DNA of 64,000 nucleotides from Fusobacterium sp. JB019 (GCA_030673965.1 JAUTCN010000002.1:124001-188000); one strand, 5' to 3'; shown: positions 24,880 through 34,512, numbered from the stretch's first letter. Notes: generated from the sequence alone by a model not told the origin. Translations and numbers: made by a program.

Positions 24880-25329
24880 ATGTTAAATATTATAATACAA
24901 GTGATATCAGCAGGAATAGTAACTTTTGGTTTTGGACTTTTATTTAATATAGAAGGTAAAAACTTAATTCATACAAGTGTAGCAGGTTGTTTAAGTTGGT
25001 TATGTTATTTATTATGTAAAAAAGCTGGTTTAGCAGAAGAAATGGCTTATTTTTTAGCCTCTGTGATAATAGGTCTTTATTCAGAAATAATAGCCATGCA
25101 ATTAGAAGTGCCGAGTAATAATATTTTAATTGCAGCTCTAATTCCTCTAGCTCCAGGTGGAGGAGTATATTATACTATGCAAAATTTGATTTATAAAAAT
25201 TATTTAGCTTCATTTCAAAATGGAATACAAACATTTTTATTAGCAGGGTCAATGGCTTTAGGAGTTATAACTGCAATAGCTATGTTGAAATTTTATAAAT
25301 ATATGAAGGTTTGGAGAATAAATGGATAA
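24880..25329 (+). CDS. Threonine/serine exporter ThrE, C-terminal-domain protein (YjjB-like)
   Basis: 149 aa, four to five transmembrane helices. IAALIPLAPGGGVYYTMQNL is the conserved loop of this half (ThrE_2/DUF3815). It starts nine bases after the YjjP-like gene and would form the second half of the exporter. Its end overlaps the S4-protein gene by eight bases, so the three genes are translated together. Confidence 0.88.
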   Translation: MLNIIIQVISAGIVTFGFGLLFNIEGKNLIHTSVAGCLSWLCYLLCKKAGLAEEMAYFLASVIIGLYSEIIAMQLEVPSNNILIAALIPLAPGGGVYYTMQNLIYKNYLASFQNGIQTFLLAGSMALGVITAIAMLKFYKYMKVWRING

Positions 25330-26092
25330 GAAAAGTTTTTTAAATTTTATGAAGGAAATGGATCAAGATAAAGTAGTTAAACTTTGGGAAGATATAAAAT
25401 TAAGTGAAGAAATTGATTATCCTATTGAGACTACTGAATTTTACCCTCCAGGAATATGGACAAAATTATTAAAGATTAATGTTAATGGAATGAAGTTTTT
25501 AACTAAGGGATTAACAGAAAATTCAGAAAAAAAGAATATCTTTATAATTCCAAAAGATTATATTGGAGAAGAACCTAAATTTAATTTAACATATTTTAAA
25601 ATTAATGGTAAAAACAAGTTTAAAAATCTTTTACACAAAGATTTTTTAGGGACAATTATGAGTTTAGGAATAAAAAGAGAAATATTAGGGGACTTGATAG
25701 TTGAAGATAATATTTGTTATGGAGTTATTTTTAAAGAAAATTTTAAAATTATCAAAGATATAGATAAAATATCCAATGTACCAGTGAAAATAGAAAATAC
25801 TTTAGAAGAAGAAGTTCCATCTACAAAATATAAAGAGATAGTAATTACAGTAATGTCTTTGAGATTGGATTCAGTTATTTCTAGTATGCTTAATTTATCT
25901 AGACAAAAAGCAGTTGATGAAATAAATAAAGGAAATATAATGTTAAACTATGTGATAAATAAAGAAAAAGCTTCTGAAGTGAAAGAAGGAGACATTATAT
26001 CAGCTAAAAAATTTGGTAAATTTTTAATAGAAAAAGAAATTTCTATAAATAAAAAAGGGAAATTAAGAATAAGGCTAAATAAATATATATAA
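25322..26092 (+). CDS. S4-domain RNA-binding protein (YlmH-like)
   Basis: 256 aa. The C-terminal S4 domain (about 175-240) has LRLDSVISSMLNLSRQKAVD and then INKGNIMLNY. The N-terminal part (about 1-165) matches the layout of YlmH proteins, which bind rRNA or rescue stalled ribosomes. Cytoplasmic. It overlaps the preceding exporter gene by eight bases. The usual division-gene neighbours of ylmH are not here, so the name is given by domain only. Confidence 0.78.
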   Translation: MDKKSFLNFMKEMDQDKVVKLWEDIKLSEEIDYPIETTEFYPPGIWTKLLKINVNGMKFLTKGLTENSEKKNIFIIPKDYIGEEPKFNLTYFKINGKNKFKNLLHKDFLGTIMSLGIKREILGDLIVEDNICYGVIFKENFKIIKDIDKISNVPVKIENTLEEEVPSTKYKEIVITVMSLRLDSVISSMLNLSRQKAVDEINKGNIMLNYVINKEKASEVKEGDIISAKKFGKFLIEKEISINKKGKLRIRLNKYI

Positions 26093-26137
26093 TTATGTTA
26101 TAATTAATTTAAAATCATATGAAAAGTGGGGGGAAAT

Positions 26138-28231
26138 ATGAATAAAAAAAGCATTAAATCAATATTAATAGTTGTTATTTATACTTTTATTGTATTCAAT
26201 TTTTCTTTTGCAAAAAAATATCAAGATATAAAAGTAGGTTTTTATACTATAGAAAATCAAATGGAAGAAGATTTATATGGAAATAAATCTGGATATAATT
26301 ATTATTATCTTCAACAAATGAAAAAATATTCTAACTTTAGATATAAATATATTTATGGGACGTGGTCTCAGTGCTTGGAAAATTTAGAAAATGGGAAAAT
26401 AGATATGTTGGTTGGGATTATAAAAACTAAAAAAAGAAAAGAAAAATTTAGTTTTTCTAAATATAGTATTGGAATGTTAGAGGGGGTTATGGTTGTTCCT
26501 GTAAAAGAAGAACAAGATTTTATATTTGATGATTCTAAAAAAATAGGAGCTCTTAAAGGGGAATTTTTAGGTCAAAAATATAAGGAAATAGCTAATAATA
26601 GAAATTATAAGAATGAAATTAAATATTATAATAGTTATAAAGAATTGTGGAAAGATTTCTATAAGGATAAAATAGATATAGCCTTAACTTATAACTCATC
26701 TATTTTATTAAAAAGAGAAAAAAGCATTAAAGTAGTTGAATACTTTAGTCCTAAGTTTACATATATAGCTGTAAAAAAAGGTAATGAAAAATTATTAAAC
26801 GATATTAATAAATCTATTAAAAATATGAAGATATATAATAAGGATTTAATAAAAAACTATAAATATACAACTTGTGAAGGCAATAACAAAGTGTACTTAT
26901 TTTTTAATGAGGAAGAAAAACAAAAACTTAAAACTATAAAAAAGATTACTTTTATTTCTCCAAATAACAGAGGTTATTATTCATATGGTAAAAATAAAGG
27001 GATAGATTATGATATAGCTAAATTAATTTGTGAGAAGCTTAATGTAGAGTTTCAATATAAAGTTGTACGTAAATATTTAAATCCAGATGAGATTAAAGCT
27101 TTAGATGGAGAAGTTGTTTTTTGTGGAAATTATTTTGATATGAATTGGTCAGAAAAAAATAATTTAAATTTAACATCAGAAATTTTAAAAAGAAGATATT
27201 ATAGAATAAAGAAAGATAATGAACCAGTTTATTCTAAAAATAAATTGAAAATAGCAGCAGTTAAAAATAGTAATTTTACTAATAATTATATTAGAAGAAA
27301 ATATAAACCATCTAATATATATTATTATAATAATACAAAAGAATGTTTAGATGCAGTTTATAATGGAGAATGTGATATAACTTATTGTGACAATTTAGTT
27401 GAGAAATATTATTTTAATAATTATAAATATAATAAATTATTCAAAGAGTTTATTCCTTTTGAAAATATGTCTTCCTTTATATTAAATGAAAATTCTTCTG
27501 TTTTTAATTCTATAATAAATAAGACAATTGCTTCTATAAAAGAAGGAGATATAAATCAAATTATTTTAAATAATTTAGAATATAAGCCGAAAAATAATTG
27601 TATTTTAAAATGGATTTATTTAAATTCAATGGAAGCTTTTTTAATAGGATTAGGATTAATATTTATTATTTTACAATTATTTTATTGTTGTAGAATAAAA
27701 AGAAAAAATAAATTAATTAAAAAAGTAACAGCTTTATCAAAAAAAGATTCAATGACTAAATTGTATAATAGAGAAAACTTTGAAAAAATAGTAACAGAAT
27801 TATTAGCATCTAATATTTTAGTTGCAAAGTCAGCTTTTATTATGATGGATATAGATTCTTTTAAATCAATTAATGATAACTATGGTCATATAATAGGGGA
27901 TAAAGTAATAATTAAAGTTACTAATTTATTGAAATCTAGTTTTAGAAGTTCAGATATTTTAGGAAGAATGGGTGGAGACGAGTTTGCTATATTTGTTCAT
28001 GATTTTGATAAAAGAAATTTTATAAATTCTAAGATTGAAAGATTAATTAAAGATATTAATAATTGCATGATGAATGAAGAGGATGGGGAAAATAGAATAA
28101 CAGTAAAATGTTCCTTTGGAATAGTTTTTATTGATAGTGATACAAGTTTTGAAAAAATTTATAAAGCAGCAGATGACGCTCTATATGAAGCAAAGACAAA
28201 GGGTAAAAATAAATATGTTATTTCAGATTAA
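26138..28231 (+). CDS. Diguanylate cyclase with two periplasmic solute-binding domains
   Basis: 697 aa. Signal peptide (about 1-26), then two bacterial extracellular solute-binding domains (roughly 30-245 and 260-495). A transmembrane helix lies at about 505-525 and a GGDEF domain at about 540-697. The catalytic motif GGDEF is intact in GRMGGDEFAIF. RSSD lies five residues before it, which is the product-inhibition I-site (RxxD). It should make cyclic di-GMP in response to a small ligand. ATG 26138 has a GGGGGG site; GTG 26126 is rejected. A terminator follows. Confidence 0.92.
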   Translation: MNKKSIKSILIVVIYTFIVFNFSFAKKYQDIKVGFYTIENQMEEDLYGNKSGYNYYYLQQMKKYSNFRYKYIYGTWSQCLENLENGKIDMLVGIIKTKKRKEKFSFSKYSIGMLEGVMVVPVKEEQDFIFDDSKKIGALKGEFLGQKYKEIANNRNYKNEIKYYNSYKELWKDFYKDKIDIALTYNSSILLKREKSIKVVEYFSPKFTYIAVKKGNEKLLNDINKSIKNMKIYNKDLIKNYKYTTCEGNNKVYLFFNEEEKQKLKTIKKITFISPNNRGYYSYGKNKGIDYDIAKLICEKLNVEFQYKVVRKYLNPDEIKALDGEVVFCGNYFDMNWSEKNNLNLTSEILKRRYYRIKKDNEPVYSKNKLKIAAVKNSNFTNNYIRRKYKPSNIYYYNNTKECLDAVYNGECDITYCDNLVEKYYFNNYKYNKLFKEFIPFENMSSFILNENSSVFNSIINKTIASIKEGDINQIILNNLEYKPKNNCILKWIYLNSMEAFLIGLGLIFIILQLFYCCRIKRKNKLIKKVTALSKKDSMTKLYNRENFEKIVTELLASNILVAKSAFIMMDIDSFKSINDNYGHIIGDKVIIKVTNLLKSSFRSSDILGRMGGDEFAIFVHDFDKRNFINSKIERLIKDINNCMMNEEDGENRITVKCSFGIVFIDSDTSFEKIYKAADDALYEAKTKGKNKYVISD

Positions 28232-28262
28232 AAAAGTATTCTTTAAAGAATACTTTTTTATT
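28231..28262 (+). terminator. Terminator of the diguanylate cyclase gene
   Basis: AAAAAGTATTCTT-AAAGAATACTTTTT with a T run. Confidence 0.85.
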
Positions 28263-28295
28263 TTGTTTTAAAAAAACAAAAAAATTAAAATATAG

Positions 28296-28324
28296 TTGAC
28301 TTTTATGAATATATAATCTATACC
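28296..28324 (+). promoter_or_regulatory. Promoter of cas6-cas1
   Basis: TTGACT (28296-28301), 17 bp, TATACC (28319-28324), about 50 bp before cas6. Confidence 0.6.
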
Positions 28325-28375
28325 TATACTAGATATAAAAACTTAAAATTAAATAATTTATATAAGGAGAACTAA

Positions 28376-29089
28376 ATGAGATTAATATTTGAACTTGATA
28401 TTCCAAATAAAGAATTAGAATATAATTATAGAGTAATAATTTTATCTTTTTTAAAAAAATCATTGGAAGAATATAATTATGCTTTAAAGGAGATGGTTTA
28501 TGAGATAGGAAATCAAAAAGAAATGACTTTTTCTCCTTTTTTTTCTGTTGAAAAATTAGATGATATACATAAGAAAATAATTTTAAAATCAGAAAAAATG
28601 AAAGTGTATATTTCTTTTAATGATTTTAATTTAGGATTTCATTTTTTTAATGCCTTGAATAAAATGAAAAATAAGAAATATGTTTATAAAGGTAAAGTAT
28701 TAATATTAAAAACTGTCAAAGAAATTAAAGAAAAGAGAATAGAGGTTGATAGAGCTACTTTTAAATTAATGTCTCCAATGATTATAAGAGAAGGGATTGA
28801 AGATCATGAGAATTGTTATCATTTGCTAGATGAAAATGGAATAAATGTTTGGAAATGTAATTTAGTTAATTCTTTGAAAAATATATTTCCTGAAGAAGAG
28901 TTAAAGAAAGTAGAAATTTATCCTTTAGATGTAAAAAAAACAACAATAGATAATTATGGAAATAAAATTCAAGGTACTCTTGGTACAGTGATATTAACAG
29001 GGCATAGAAAAATATTAGAATATTTATATAAGACAGGTTTGTCAACAAGTAAAAACTTTATAGGTTTTGGAATGGCAGAAGTTTTATAA
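28376..29089 (+). CDS. cas6: CRISPR-associated endoribonuclease Cas6
   Basis: 237 aa, typical size. The N-terminus MRLIFELDIPNKELEYNYR and the C-terminal glycine-rich motif GFGMAEVL (from FIGFGMAEVL) mark a Cas6 of the RAMP fold. It cuts pre-crRNA within the repeats. I cannot fix the catalytic residues; a His near residue 62 is one candidate. GGAGAAC precedes the ATG. cas1 follows after 19 bp. No cas3, cas5, cas7, cas8 or cas2 is present, and the two arrays lie about 16-18 kb away. Confidence 0.88.
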   Translation: MRLIFELDIPNKELEYNYRVIILSFLKKSLEEYNYALKEMVYEIGNQKEMTFSPFFSVEKLDDIHKKIILKSEKMKVYISFNDFNLGFHFFNALNKMKNKKYVYKGKVLILKTVKEIKEKRIEVDRATFKLMSPMIIREGIEDHENCYHLLDENGINVWKCNLVNSLKNIFPEEELKKVEIYPLDVKKTTIDNYGNKIQGTLGTVILTGHRKILEYLYKTGLSTSKNFIGFGMAEVL

Positions 29090-29108
29090 AAAATTAGGAG
29101 ATGATTTT

Positions 29109-30095
29109 ATGGGGGAGAAATATTATTTGTTTTCTAGTGGAAGATTAATTAATAATGGAAATATTCTTAAAAATATTAAGTTGAACAATGAAGAAAGAGA
29201 AGTGAATCTTGATGAGATCAAGGATATTTATATAATTGGAAAAGTAAAGATACAAGGGGCGTGTATTGAATACTTAAAAAAATTAAAAATATCTATACAT
29301 TATTTTAATTCATATGGCTATTATAGGGGGTCTATTTATTCTAAAAGAAATAGTCCTTCAGATATTTCCTTAGTAAAGCAAGCCCAAAATTTATTAAATG
29401 AAAAAAAGAGAATTAAAATAATTAAAGAGATTACCAAGGGAATGAGTAATAATCTTTTAAAAAATATAAACTACTATAAATATAAAGGTAGAGATTTAAA
29501 AATGGAATTAATGGAATTAAAGTTTTTGAATGAAAAGATAGATATGTGTGAAAATATTCAAGAATTAATATGGATAGAAAAAAGTATTAGAGGAAGTTAT
29601 TATAAATGTTGGAGTAAAATATTTAATCAAGATATTTATTGTGTTAAAAAAGAAAAAAAATTATCAACAGAATCAGTGAATGCATTAACTTCCTTTGTAA
29701 ATAGTTTAATGTATACTACTATTTTTTCTGAAATTTCAAAGACAGATTTAAATTGTATAATGAATTATTTACATTCTGTTGGAGAAAGACATTTTTCATC
29801 TTACTTAGATATTTCTCAAATATTTAGACCGTTAATCGCAGATAAATTAATATTTTTATTAATAAATAGAGGAATTATAAAAAAAGAAGATTTTCAAAAG
29901 AAAGATGATTTTTGTTATATAAAAGAGTCAGCAAGAGAAAAGATTATTTACGAATATATAAAAAGAATAGAAAAACCATTAAAAAATAAAAAAATAACAA
30001 AGAAGATTAATTATAGGAAACTAGTAAATATTGAATGTTTTAAAATAATAGAATTTTTAAATGGGACTAAAGATTATAAAGCTTTTAAAATATAA
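29109..30095 (+). CDS. cas1: CRISPR-associated integrase Cas1, with an altered metal-site residue
   Basis: 328 aa, similar to type I-B Cas1. ATG 29109 follows TTAGGAG at eight bases; an upstream in-frame ATG (29067) inside cas6 is rejected. E157 (WIEKSIRGSYY), H222 (YLHS) and D234 (LDIS) correspond to conserved active-site positions. At the fourth acidic position of the family motif LDxxExFRP the protein has glutamine (Q237, codon CAA at 29817-29819). Cas1 inserts new spacers together with Cas2, which is absent here. A bidirectional terminator follows. Confidence 0.9.
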   Translation: MGEKYYLFSSGRLINNGNILKNIKLNNEEREVNLDEIKDIYIIGKVKIQGACIEYLKKLKISIHYFNSYGYYRGSIYSKRNSPSDISLVKQAQNLLNEKKRIKIIKEITKGMSNNLLKNINYYKYKGRDLKMELMELKFLNEKIDMCENIQELIWIEKSIRGSYYKCWSKIFNQDIYCVKKEKKLSTESVNALTSFVNSLMYTTIFSEISKTDLNCIMNYLHSVGERHFSSYLDISQIFRPLIADKLIFLLINRGIIKKEDFQKKDDFCYIKESAREKIIYEYIKRIEKPLKNKKITKKINYRKLVNIECFKIIEFLNGTKDYKAFKI

Positions 30096-30100
30096 ATATA

Positions 30101-30134
30101 AAAATGTGTTGATTATTATAATCAACACATTTTT
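30101..30134. terminator. Bidirectional terminator between cas1 and proC
   Basis: AAATGTGTTGATTATTATAATCAACACATTT-type perfect hairpin (stem AAATGTGTTGATTA / TAATCAACACATTT) with T runs on both sides. Confidence 0.88.
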
Positions 30135-30136
30135 CT

Positions 30137-30937
30137 TTACATATTTTTTGCTTTATTTTCACAAGCTTTCATAGCCTGTATTATTGAATTTCTAAATCCA
30201 TGTTTTTCTAACTCTATTACAGCGTCAATAGTTGTTCCTCCAGGAGAGCAAACCATATCCTTTAGTATTCCAGGATGAAGACCAGTTTCAAGAACCATTT
30301 TAGCACTACCTAAAACAGATTGAGCAGCAAATTTATAAGCAGTCTTTCTAGTCATTCCTCCAGACACTGCAGCCTCAGCCATAGCTTCAATTAATATAAA
30401 AATATATGCTGGTGAAGATCCACTTGTAGCAACTACAGTACTCATGATTTTTTCGTTAACTATTTCAACTTCTCCAAAACTATTAAAAATTTCTAAGACA
30501 TAACTTAAATCATCCTTTGTTATATTTTCATTAGGAACAATAGCGCTCATTCCAGCTCCAACAAATGCAGGAGTGTTTGGCATTGATCTAACAATTTTAA
30601 GTTCTCTATTAAACATTTTAGAAATATTATCAAGAGATAAGTTAGGAGCAAGAGTTATAATAAGAGTTTCTTCTTTTATAATATCTTTAATTTCTTCAAT
30701 AACTATACTATATACATTAGGTTTAACTGAAAGAATTAAAATATCAGAATTTTCTGCAATAAACTTATTAGATGTATTTCCCACTATCTTAAATTTATCA
30801 GATATTTCTTTTAATTTATCTTCATCCTTATCTGAAACTAAAATATTTTTACTGGGAACTATTTTAGAAGAAACAATTCCTTTAATCATTGCTTGACCCA
30901 TATTTCCTGTACCAATAAATCCTATTTTTTTATTCAT
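30137..30937 (-). CDS. proC: Pyrroline-5-carboxylate reductase
   Basis: 266 aa, standard length. NAD(P)-binding IGFIGTGNMGQAMIKG, SMPNTPAFVGAGM, and the C-terminal signature regions GSSPAYIFILIEAMAEAAV and CSPGGTTIDAV are intact. It performs the last step of proline synthesis in the cytoplasm. ATG 30937 is preferred to a TTG six bases upstream because of its distance to AGAGG. Single gene on the minus strand. Confidence 0.95.
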   Translation of the reverse strand: MNKKIGFIGTGNMGQAMIKGIVSSKIVPSKNILVSDKDEDKLKEISDKFKIVGNTSNKFIAENSDILILSVKPNVYSIVIEEIKDIIKEETLIITLAPNLSLDNISKMFNRELKIVRSMPNTPAFVGAGMSAIVPNENITKDDLSYVLEIFNSFGEVEIVNEKIMSTVVATSGSSPAYIFILIEAMAEAAVSGGMTRKTAYKFAAQSVLGSAKMVLETGLHPGILKDMVCSPGGTTIDAVIELEKHGFRNSIIQAMKACENKAKNM

Positions 30938-31096
30938 AATCAAGACCTCTTTTATATTATATTTTTCTTAATCATATCAAATATTAGTTATTTAGTCAAT
31001 GGAGCATAGAGGATATAAATTAATTTCATATTTTGACTTTTAAAAGTTTCTAGCGTAGAATAGATAAGGTAATTATAAATTTTAAGGAGATAGGAA

Positions 31097-31690
31097 ATGA
31101 TTAAAATAAAAGAATTAAATTGTAAATTAGGAGGAAAAGAAATATTTAAAGATTTTAATTTAGAAATAAAACCTGGAGAAAAAATTCTTTTAAATGCAGC
31201 TTCTGGAAAAGGAAAGACTACTTTATTTAATATTTTATTAGGTTTTCAAAAAGCTAAAGGAGAAATATATATTGATGATTGTAGATTAAATAAACATACA
31301 ATTTTGGATATTAGAAAAAAAATATCCTATGTTAGTCAGGATATTGATTTTCAAAATAAAAATGTAAAAGAATTAATAATGGAAATTTTAAATTATAATG
31401 TAAATAAAAATAAAATTTTTTATGAAGATATTGAAAAATATCTAAAAGAGTTTAATATTTTAGACTCTTTACATAAAAATGTAAGGGAACTTTCAGGGGG
31501 AGAAAGGCAGAGATTAGGTTTTGCTATTTGTATGGGATTAAATAGAGAAATATGGCTGTTAGATGAGGTTACAGCTTCTTTGGATATGAAAATGAAAAAG
31601 AAAGTAAAAGAATATATTTTAAATACAAAGGCAACAGTTTTAATTATTTCCCATGATGAAATTTGGGATTTCAAGGAGGTGAAATGGTAA
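31097..31690 (+). CDS. ABC transporter ATP-binding protein (FetA/YbbL-like)
   Basis: 197 aa, a short stand-alone ATPase. ASGKGKTTLF is the Walker A motif (the usual first Gly is Ala), LSGGERQRLG the ABC signature, and IWLLDEVTASLD the Walker B. It pairs with the permease gene that overlaps its end. By similarity to FetA-FetB it may export iron or a related ion; that substrate is inferred. Start follows AAGGAG. Confidence 0.85.
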   Translation: MIKIKELNCKLGGKEIFKDFNLEIKPGEKILLNAASGKGKTTLFNILLGFQKAKGEIYIDDCRLNKHTILDIRKKISYVSQDIDFQNKNVKELIMEILNYNVNKNKIFYEDIEKYLKEFNILDSLHKNVRELSGGERQRLGFAICMGLNREIWLLDEVTASLDMKMKKKVKEYILNTKATVLIISHDEIWDFKEVKW

Positions 31691-32460
31691 TGGATATTTC
31701 ATATTATTCTTTATTCTTACTTTTAGTTCTTTTAATTCCGGGGATAGTTTTAGAAAAATATTTTAAATTAGGAATATTAAAAACTTCAACAATTTCAATT
31801 TTGAGAATGTTTCTTCAACTTAGTTTAGTAGGAATATATTTGCAATATATTTTTATTTATAATAACCCTATTGTAAATGCTTTGTATCTATGTATTATGA
31901 TAATTGTAGCTACATTTACAACAATAAAATCTATTAAAGTTAAATTAAGATCTTTTTTAGTTATTTTTTCTCCAATGTTATTTTTAATATTTGGATTTTC
32001 ATTGTTTTTTAATGTGATTATATTAAAGATTGGATTTTTTGAAGCTAAATATTTGATTCCAATATCAGGAATGATCCTTGGAAATTGTTTAAATACCTCA
32101 ATAATATCCATGACTTCCTTTTTATCTATTTTCAAAAATAGAAAGAAAGAATATTTATATACTTTAAGTTTAGGGGCTAGCAAATTAGAAGCATTAAAAC
32201 CATATATGGCAGAAAGTATAAATTTAAGTTTGAAACCAGCAATAGCTACAATGGCAACTCTTGGGATAGTTAAACTTCCAGGAATGATGACAGGTCAAAT
32301 TTTAGCAGGAAATTTACCAATGATAGCTATAAAATATCAAATTGCAGTTATGATACTTATATTTGGGGCACAAATGTATAATGCTTTTTTCATATTAATA
32401 CTAGCATCTAAATTTTTCTTTGATGATTATATGCTCCCAAAGGAAAGTATGCTAAAATAA
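31684..32460 (+). CDS. ABC transporter permease (FetB/YbbM-like, UPF0014)
   Basis: 258 aa, about seven transmembrane helices. ISGMILGNCLNTSIISM and GIVKLPGMMTGQILAGNLP are the family motifs. AAGGAGGT lies at 31673-31680. Both ATG 31684 and ATG 31690 (which overlaps the ATPase stop as TAATG) are possible starts. It forms an inner-membrane exporter with the ATPase. Confidence 0.85.
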   Translation: MVMDISYYSLFLLLVLLIPGIVLEKYFKLGILKTSTISILRMFLQLSLVGIYLQYIFIYNNPIVNALYLCIMIIVATFTTIKSIKVKLRSFLVIFSPMLFLIFGFSLFFNVIILKIGFFEAKYLIPISGMILGNCLNTSIISMTSFLSIFKNRKKEYLYTLSLGASKLEALKPYMAESINLSLKPAIATMATLGIVKLPGMMTGQILAGNLPMIAIKYQIAVMILIFGAQMYNAFFILILASKFFFDDYMLPKESMLK

Positions 32461-32491
32461 AGATAACTTATAATTAAAAGGGAGGACTAAA

Positions 32492-34495
32492 ATGATAAGC
32501 AGTAGATCCATACAAATAATAAATTTATTACTAGAAAAAAAAGAATCAATTTCATTAAGATATTTATCTGAGTATTTCTCCCTTAGCGAAAGAAGTATTA
32601 GATATGAAATAGAAAAGATTAACATATTAGAAATATTAAAGGGGGAATGCATTGTTAATGATTATGATGCACTTGAAGACTTTTTAAAGACAGTGGAAAA
32701 ATATATTCCTTCTTCTGAAGAAAGAGAACTTTATATAATATTAAAAATATCCTTTGAAAGATATATTAATCAAAAAGAGATTGCACAGGACTTAGATTTA
32801 AGTAAAAGTACTATAAAAGTTCATTTAAGAGAAATAAGAAAAAAATTAATAGACTATAATTTAAAGTTAGAGTTACTTCCTAAAAAAGGTCTTGAGATAA
32901 TAGGAGAAGAGGAGCAAATACGACAATTAGCATTAAAAACATTAGTTAGTGCAGAAAAATTAGAAAGTAAATTTTTAAAAGATATTATCGATAAATATAT
33001 AGGAGACATTGATATAAAAGGAATAAAGATTTTTATAAATTATTGCCAAAAATTAATGGATTTAATAATTTCTGATGAAGCTTATTCTGTTATATTGAAA
33101 TATATAGAACTTATGATTTTTTTTAATAAAAACAAATGGGAAATTAAGAGTATAAAAAATAGCAAGTTTTTAGAAAATACTTTTGAATATAAATGTGTTG
33201 ATAAGTCAAAAGCTTTAATTGAAGGATATTATGAGATAGAGGTTTCAAAAGAAGAATATTTAAAAATTACAGATTATTTTTTAGGTAGTCATACATATAA
33301 TATTAATTATTCCTACTATGAAAACTGGGTTGAAATAGAAATAACAGTAAGAAGATTAATTGATTTAGTTAATAAAAAAATTGATGTAGATATTTCAAGG
33401 GATGAAACATTGTTTTTAGAGCTTGTTAATCATATAAAGCCAACAATATATAGAATAAAAAATAAAATTGTTTTAGATAATTCCATATATAAAGAAGTGA
33501 TAGAAAGTTATCCTAAGTTATTTTTAATAGTGAAAGAATCAGTTGAAAATTTAGAAAAATTTATAGACGAAAAGTTTACAGATGATGAGATAGCATTTTT
33601 AACAGTTCATTTTAAATTAGCTATGGATAGAAATGTAAAGAAAAAAAGAGAAAAATTAAAAGTTTTATTAGTTTGTGCTTCAGGGTATGGGAGTTCAAAA
33701 TTGTTAGCTGAGCAACTAAAAGATAGATATAGAATTAAAATAGTGGATACAATTCCTAGATATTTGTTTGAAAAGAAGATAAAAAAAGAGGAAGTGGATC
33801 TTATTCTTACAACAGTTTCCATAGATAATTATATGGGGGTTGAAAAAATAATTAAAGTTAATCCAATTTTAACCGAGGAAGATTTAAAAAAATTAGATGA
33901 ATTTCCCGTTCAAAAGGACAATAAAAAAATTATATTTTCAGAGCTATTAGAAGTTTTAGAGGAAAATAGTGATATAGAAGTAGATGAGAGATTAATAGAA
34001 AGTTTAAGAACTTTTCTAGATAATAAATTAATAGATGATATTTTTCAAAAAAAAGTTACAGGATTAGACTCCATTAATGAAAACATGATTAAAGTTAAAG
34101 GTACAGCTAAAAACTGGAGGGATGCAATAAGGGAAGCTGGGAATATTTTATTAGATTCTAATTGTATAACAAAGGATTATATAGAAGGTATGGTGGAAGT
34201 TGTAGAAGAATATGGAGATTATATAATGCTTGTGCCAGGAGTACTTTTCCCTCATGCACAATCTACAGGAAATGTAAATAAAACAGGTTTTGCCTTTGTA
34301 AGATATAATGATGAAATAGAATTTTTAAATAAAAAGAAAATAAAGTTTGTCATTGCTTTTTGTTCTAAAGATAAAAAGGAACATTTAAATATTTTAAATA
34401 GAATTATAACTGAATTTGAAGAAAATGATTTAGAAAATAAAATAAAAGATACAAATGATACTAAAAAGATTTTAGAATACTTTAAAGGGGATTAA
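32492..34495 (+). CDS. BglG/MtlR-type PTS-regulated transcriptional activator
   Basis: 667 aa. Two N-terminal helix-turn-helix domains (about 1-60, SLRYLSEYFSLSERSIRYEI; and 85-140, IAQDLDLSKSTIKVHLREI). PRD domains follow at about 170-390, then a GatB-like EIIB domain (CASGYGSSKLL near 395) and a C-terminal EIIA-like domain (about 520-667, with PHAQSTGN). Phosphorylation by the PTS on the PRD His and EIIB Cys would control it. It lies directly upstream of a complete PTS operon and probably regulates it. Confidence 0.92.
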   Translation: MISSRSIQIINLLLEKKESISLRYLSEYFSLSERSIRYEIEKINILEILKGECIVNDYDALEDFLKTVEKYIPSSEERELYIILKISFERYINQKEIAQDLDLSKSTIKVHLREIRKKLIDYNLKLELLPKKGLEIIGEEEQIRQLALKTLVSAEKLESKFLKDIIDKYIGDIDIKGIKIFINYCQKLMDLIISDEAYSVILKYIELMIFFNKNKWEIKSIKNSKFLENTFEYKCVDKSKALIEGYYEIEVSKEEYLKITDYFLGSHTYNINYSYYENWVEIEITVRRLIDLVNKKIDVDISRDETLFLELVNHIKPTIYRIKNKIVLDNSIYKEVIESYPKLFLIVKESVENLEKFIDEKFTDDEIAFLTVHFKLAMDRNVKKKREKLKVLLVCASGYGSSKLLAEQLKDRYRIKIVDTIPRYLFEKKIKKEEVDLILTTVSIDNYMGVEKIIKVNPILTEEDLKKLDEFPVQKDNKKIIFSELLEVLEENSDIEVDERLIESLRTFLDNKLIDDIFQKKVTGLDSINENMIKVKGTAKNWRDAIREAGNILLDSNCITKDYIEGMVEVVEEYGDYIMLVPGVLFPHAQSTGNVNKTGFAFVRYNDEIEFLNKKKIKFVIAFCSKDKKEHLNILNRIITEFEENDLENKIKDTNDTKKILEYFKGD

Positions 34496-34512
34496 TATCC
34501 TCTTTTTTTTTT
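34485..34512 (+). terminator. Terminator at the end of the regulator gene
   Basis: GGGGAT-TAAT-ATCCTC (one G-T pair), overlapping the stop codon, then ten Ts. Confidence 0.65.

Noticed and set aside
30096-30136. A cas2 gene after cas1
   Set aside because: Only a terminator fits in the gap before proC, and no Cas2-sized frame lies nearby on either strand.
30573-30896. 107-aa ORF opposite proC
   Set aside because: Overlaps an intact conserved gene; no start signals.
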